Shown here: positions 62,172 to 64,000 of the stretch, one piece after another
Layout of the letters: every line of letters begins with the position of its first letter
Position numbering within the stretch: the first letter of the stretch is position 1
The notes under the pieces: model-generated
What the model saw: only the letters and a program-made list of their open reading frames with translations
Database searches by the model: none
Told to the model about the DNA's origin: nothing
Program-made: the position numbers and the translations under genes
DNA from: Weissella diestrammenae
Lineage (GTDB): Bacteria > Bacillota > Bacilli > Lactobacillales > Lactobacillaceae
Length of the DNA: 64,000 bases
Assembly: GCF_014397255.1 (NCBI RefSeq)
Contig: NZ_CP060724.1
Coordinates: 124,001-188,000, forward strand
Direction: 5' to 3'

Positions 62172-63126
62172 CGTGACCTCCCTGCCGTTCAAGGTGAGAA
62201 AAATAATTTCCTGCTGAAATTTTATCCTGATGAAGTTGTTGAATGAGCGCATTCATATCCGAAAACTTTTGCTCATCGCGAAGGTATTTCTCCCATTTGA
62301 CATGAACCTGTTCTCCATAGACTTCTTCATTAAAATCAAACAAATTGATTTCAACGGTCTGCGCTCGTCCAGCGCCAAATGTCACATTATAGCCAATCTG
62401 TCCCATACCTTGATACCAATGTCCAGCAATGGCAACTTGTGCAATGTATACCCCTTCACCTGGTAGTCTTTCATCAATCGGTGTTTCAATATTTAACGTT
62501 GGAAAACCCATAGTTCTACCACGGGCTTCACCGTGAACAACGACCCCAGTCGTTTCATAAGGTATCGTTAATAATTGCGTGAGCGTTTGTAAATCTCCAG
62601 CTGCTAAGACTTGACGCGCTAAGGTTGATGCACTCGCTTGTTTTGCCAGATAGACCGGTGGCACCTCAATCACATCAAACCGTCCCTGAGCTAATTTTGG
62701 CAAGGTCGTCATATTAGCAGTCAATTTTGGACCAAAGGTATGATCATAGCCGGCAACAACTGCCACAGCATTTAAATCAGCCATATATTGCTGAACAAAA
62801 TCAACCGGCGCCACATGGGCTAATGCAGATGTAAAATCAACCAAATAAACCACATCAACCGCCAGTTGTTCAAAAATCTCTAATTTCCGCTGAATAGTCG
62901 TCAAATATTTGATTGGTGTATCATGCTTTTCAAAAACCACTGACGCATGCTGATTATATGTAAGAACAGCAAGTTGCGCGCCACGCGCACGCGCCTCTCT
63001 TTTCGCCCGGTCAATGACTGCACGATGCCCAATATGTACACCATCAAAAAAACCCATTGCCAATACGACTGGTCCTGCAATGATTTTTGTTTTGTCATAT
63101 GGATGGTGTAAATGAACCACTTGCAT
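62161..63126 (-). CDS. ribF: Bifunctional riboflavin kinase/FAD synthetase
   Basis: Turns riboflavin into FMN and FAD. The 321 residues have the N-terminal nucleotidyltransferase (VLAMGFFDGVHIGHRAVIDRA near 23-42; VVAGYDHTFG near 145) and C-terminal flavokinase (VHGEARGRTMGFPTLNIET near 210; PGEGVYIAQVAI; GAGRAQTVEINLFDFNEEVYG near 260). GATGGGAGAAA precedes the ATG. It follows truB by 86 bp and a terminator, and overlaps rqcH. The truB-ribF order is widespread in Firmicutes. Confidence 0.96.
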   Translation of the reverse strand: MQVVHLHHPYDKTKIIAGPVVLAMGFFDGVHIGHRAVIDRAKREARARGAQLAVLTYNQHASVVFEKHDTPIKYLTTIQRKLEIFEQLAVDVVYLVDFTSALAHVAPVDFVQQYMADLNAVAVVAGYDHTFGPKLTANMTTLPKLAQGRFDVIEVPPVYLAKQASASTLARQVLAAGDLQTLTQLLTIPYETTGVVVHGEARGRTMGFPTLNIETPIDERLPGEGVYIAQVAIAGHWYQGMGQIGYNVTFGAGRAQTVEINLFDFNEEVYGEQVHVKWEKYLRDEQKFSDMNALIQQLHQDKISAGNYFSHLERQGGHDVI

Positions 63127-63166
63127 ATTATTTCTCCCATCAATTTACTGATCTTCTTTTAACATC

Positions 63167-63208
63167 AAAAAAGGCTGTTAAATTCGTTTGTCAACCGCCA
63201 TAACAGCC
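63167..63208 (-). terminator. Terminator after truB
   Basis: GGCTGTTA and TAACAGCC form an 8-bp stem around a 20-base loop, followed by six Ts on the minus strand, five bases past the truB stop. Confidence 0.72.
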
Positions 63209-63212
63209 ATTA

Positions 63213-64000
63213 TCAGTCAAAAATTGTAAAAGTTCGGTATGGTCGGTACAGTTGCTTATCCGCGTGCCAATCAACAATGGATTTAACTTCACCGGAATAC
63301 GTATATACAATCCGTGGTGCCGTAAATGGAATTGCTTCCGCAGGCAAGCCCTTACCGTCGCGTACCCATTGCCATTGTGCCTGCGTCAATTCATACCTTG
63401 GTAAATCACCTAAAGCTTCATCAATTGGTCGTAACCAGTCACCTAATCCTTCCGCAGCGCGTGCTTTGATTTCTTCTAAAGTATGCGCATTTGCTAATGA
63501 AAACCCACCAGCTACGGTCCGAGTCAACTGACTCATCACTGCTGGAACACCAAGTTTCATCCCTAAATCAACCGCTAATGTTCGGATATAAGTTCCCTTC
63601 GATACTTCTGCGACAAATTTAAATTTTTGTAGTTGATTAATTGCATCGTATCGTGGCTCATCTAATAATTCAAAGCGGTAAATTATCGCTTGACGCTCTG
63701 GTCGGTCAACAGTTTCTCCGGCTCGTGCATAGTGATATAATCGTCGACCATTAACCTTCACTGCTGAATACATTGGTGGAATTTGGGTAATATTACCAGT
63801 TAATTCTGCCATTTTGGCTTCAATTTGCTGTCGCGTAAACGGCTTGATAATCGCTTGTCTGGCCACCTCTGCACCATCAAGATCCTCGGTCTCAGTCGCA
63901 AAGCCTAACGTTACCTCACCAACATACGTTTTACCAGTCGCTTGTAAAAACTCAATTGCCTTTGTTGCTTTACCCAATGCAATTGGTAAGACACCATCAA
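63213..64000 (-). CDS. truB: tRNA pseudouridine(55) synthase, C-terminal 261 residues (cut by window edge)
   Basis: The gene enters from the right edge; about 261 codons are seen, starting in frame at DGVLPIALGKATK. Family blocks are FLQATGKTYVGEVTLGFATETEDLDG, QIPPMYSAVKVNGRRLYHYARAGE and CSKGTYIRTLAVDLG-like VSKGTYIRTLAVDLGMKLG. The catalytic Asp of the GTLDPxATG loop lies just beyond the edge. Makes pseudouridine 55 in the T-loop of tRNAs. An apparent start TTG at 63977 is internal. Confidence 0.93.
   Translation of the reverse strand, partial: DGVLPIALGKATKAIEFLQATGKTYVGEVTLGFATETEDLDGAEVARQAIIKPFTRQQIEAKMAELTGNITQIPPMYSAVKVNGRRLYHYARAGETVDRPERQAIIYRFELLDEPRYDAINQLQKFKFVAEVSKGTYIRTLAVDLGMKLGVPAVMSQLTRTVAGGFSLANAHTLEEIKARAAEGLGDWLRPIDEALGDLPRYELTQAQWQWVRDGKGLPAEAIPFTAPRIVYTYSGEVKSIVDWHADKQLYRPYRTFTIFD

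Noticed and set aside
63200-63215. TTGACA in the truB terminator loop as a ribF promoter
   Set aside because: No -10 element is found at 16-18 bp.

Overview
The window reads as a contiguous, gene-dense stretch of a moderately AT-rich Lactobacillales chromosome. The gene set (dnaE, recD2, anaerobic nrdDG, lexA beside a YnzC/YneF pair, the ymfF-ymfH-rodZ-pgsA-pncC-recA string, DUF1831, DUF2507) and the protein sequences suggest the Leuconostoc/Weissella group, most like Weissella. This is inference from gene content, not from rRNA or a search. I see no rRNA, tRNA, insertion sequence, prophage or CRISPR array. Of 63 protein genes, 60 lie on the minus strand; only plsC, lexA and a DUF2507 gene are on the plus strand. 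Both ends cut a gene: relA (left, missing its C-terminus) and truB (right, missing its N-terminus).

Reading from the left: relA and dnaE, then DUF2929, folA, an ABC-F ATPase, cca, recD2 with a TPR protein, a histidine phosphatase and purB (1-13.5 kb). Next come the anaerobic ribonucleotide reductase operon nrdDG and a murI-rdgB-phosphoesterase-DUF1831 cluster (13.6-19.1 kb); a HAD phosphatase, a deoxynucleoside kinase, a lipase-like protein, glmS and amtB (19.1-24.7 kb); and translation genes tsf-pyrH-frr and, separately, rpsB with a folded leader (24.8-28.8 kb). After trmN6-like/GIY-YIG, plsC and the lexA/ynzC/yneF locus comes a plsY-pncA-rnz-recJ-apt operon (29-37.4 kb). A glycosyltransferase and an ADP-ribosylglycohydrolase-fold protein follow, then map, a DyP peroxidase and a phosphoribosyltransferase (37.6-42.6 kb). 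Then come a VIT-VIT-perR metal/peroxide operon and the recA-to-ymfF string (42.7-50.5 kb), cls, a gluconate gntP-gntK-gntP region (50.6-56.7 kb), and an ABC polysaccharide exporter with a GT2 transferase (56.9-59.9 kb). A CutC-like fragment, rqcH, ribF and truB close the window.

The most notable points are these. (1) The LexA homologue keeps its DNA-binding half but has Asn where the catalytic Ser belongs, Ala where the catalytic Lys belongs, and no Ala-Gly cleavage site; no SOS-box-like palindrome is seen in front of lexA or recA. (2) The VIT-VIT-perR operon carries a full 15/15 match to the Bacillus Per box just downstream of its -10 element. (3) gntK and the upstream gntP have near-identical promoters with the same operator placed between -35 and -10. 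(4) GlmS starts Met-Phe-Tyr-Cys, so the nucleophile is not residue 2. (5) The ADP-ribosylglycohydrolase-like protein has lost the usual metal-binding Asp motifs. (6) rpsB and tsf, usually one operon, are split by two terminators and an extra gene.

Start codons were reset in many genes to the codon with a Shine-Dalgarno sequence at proper spacing; several genes use GTG or TTG.
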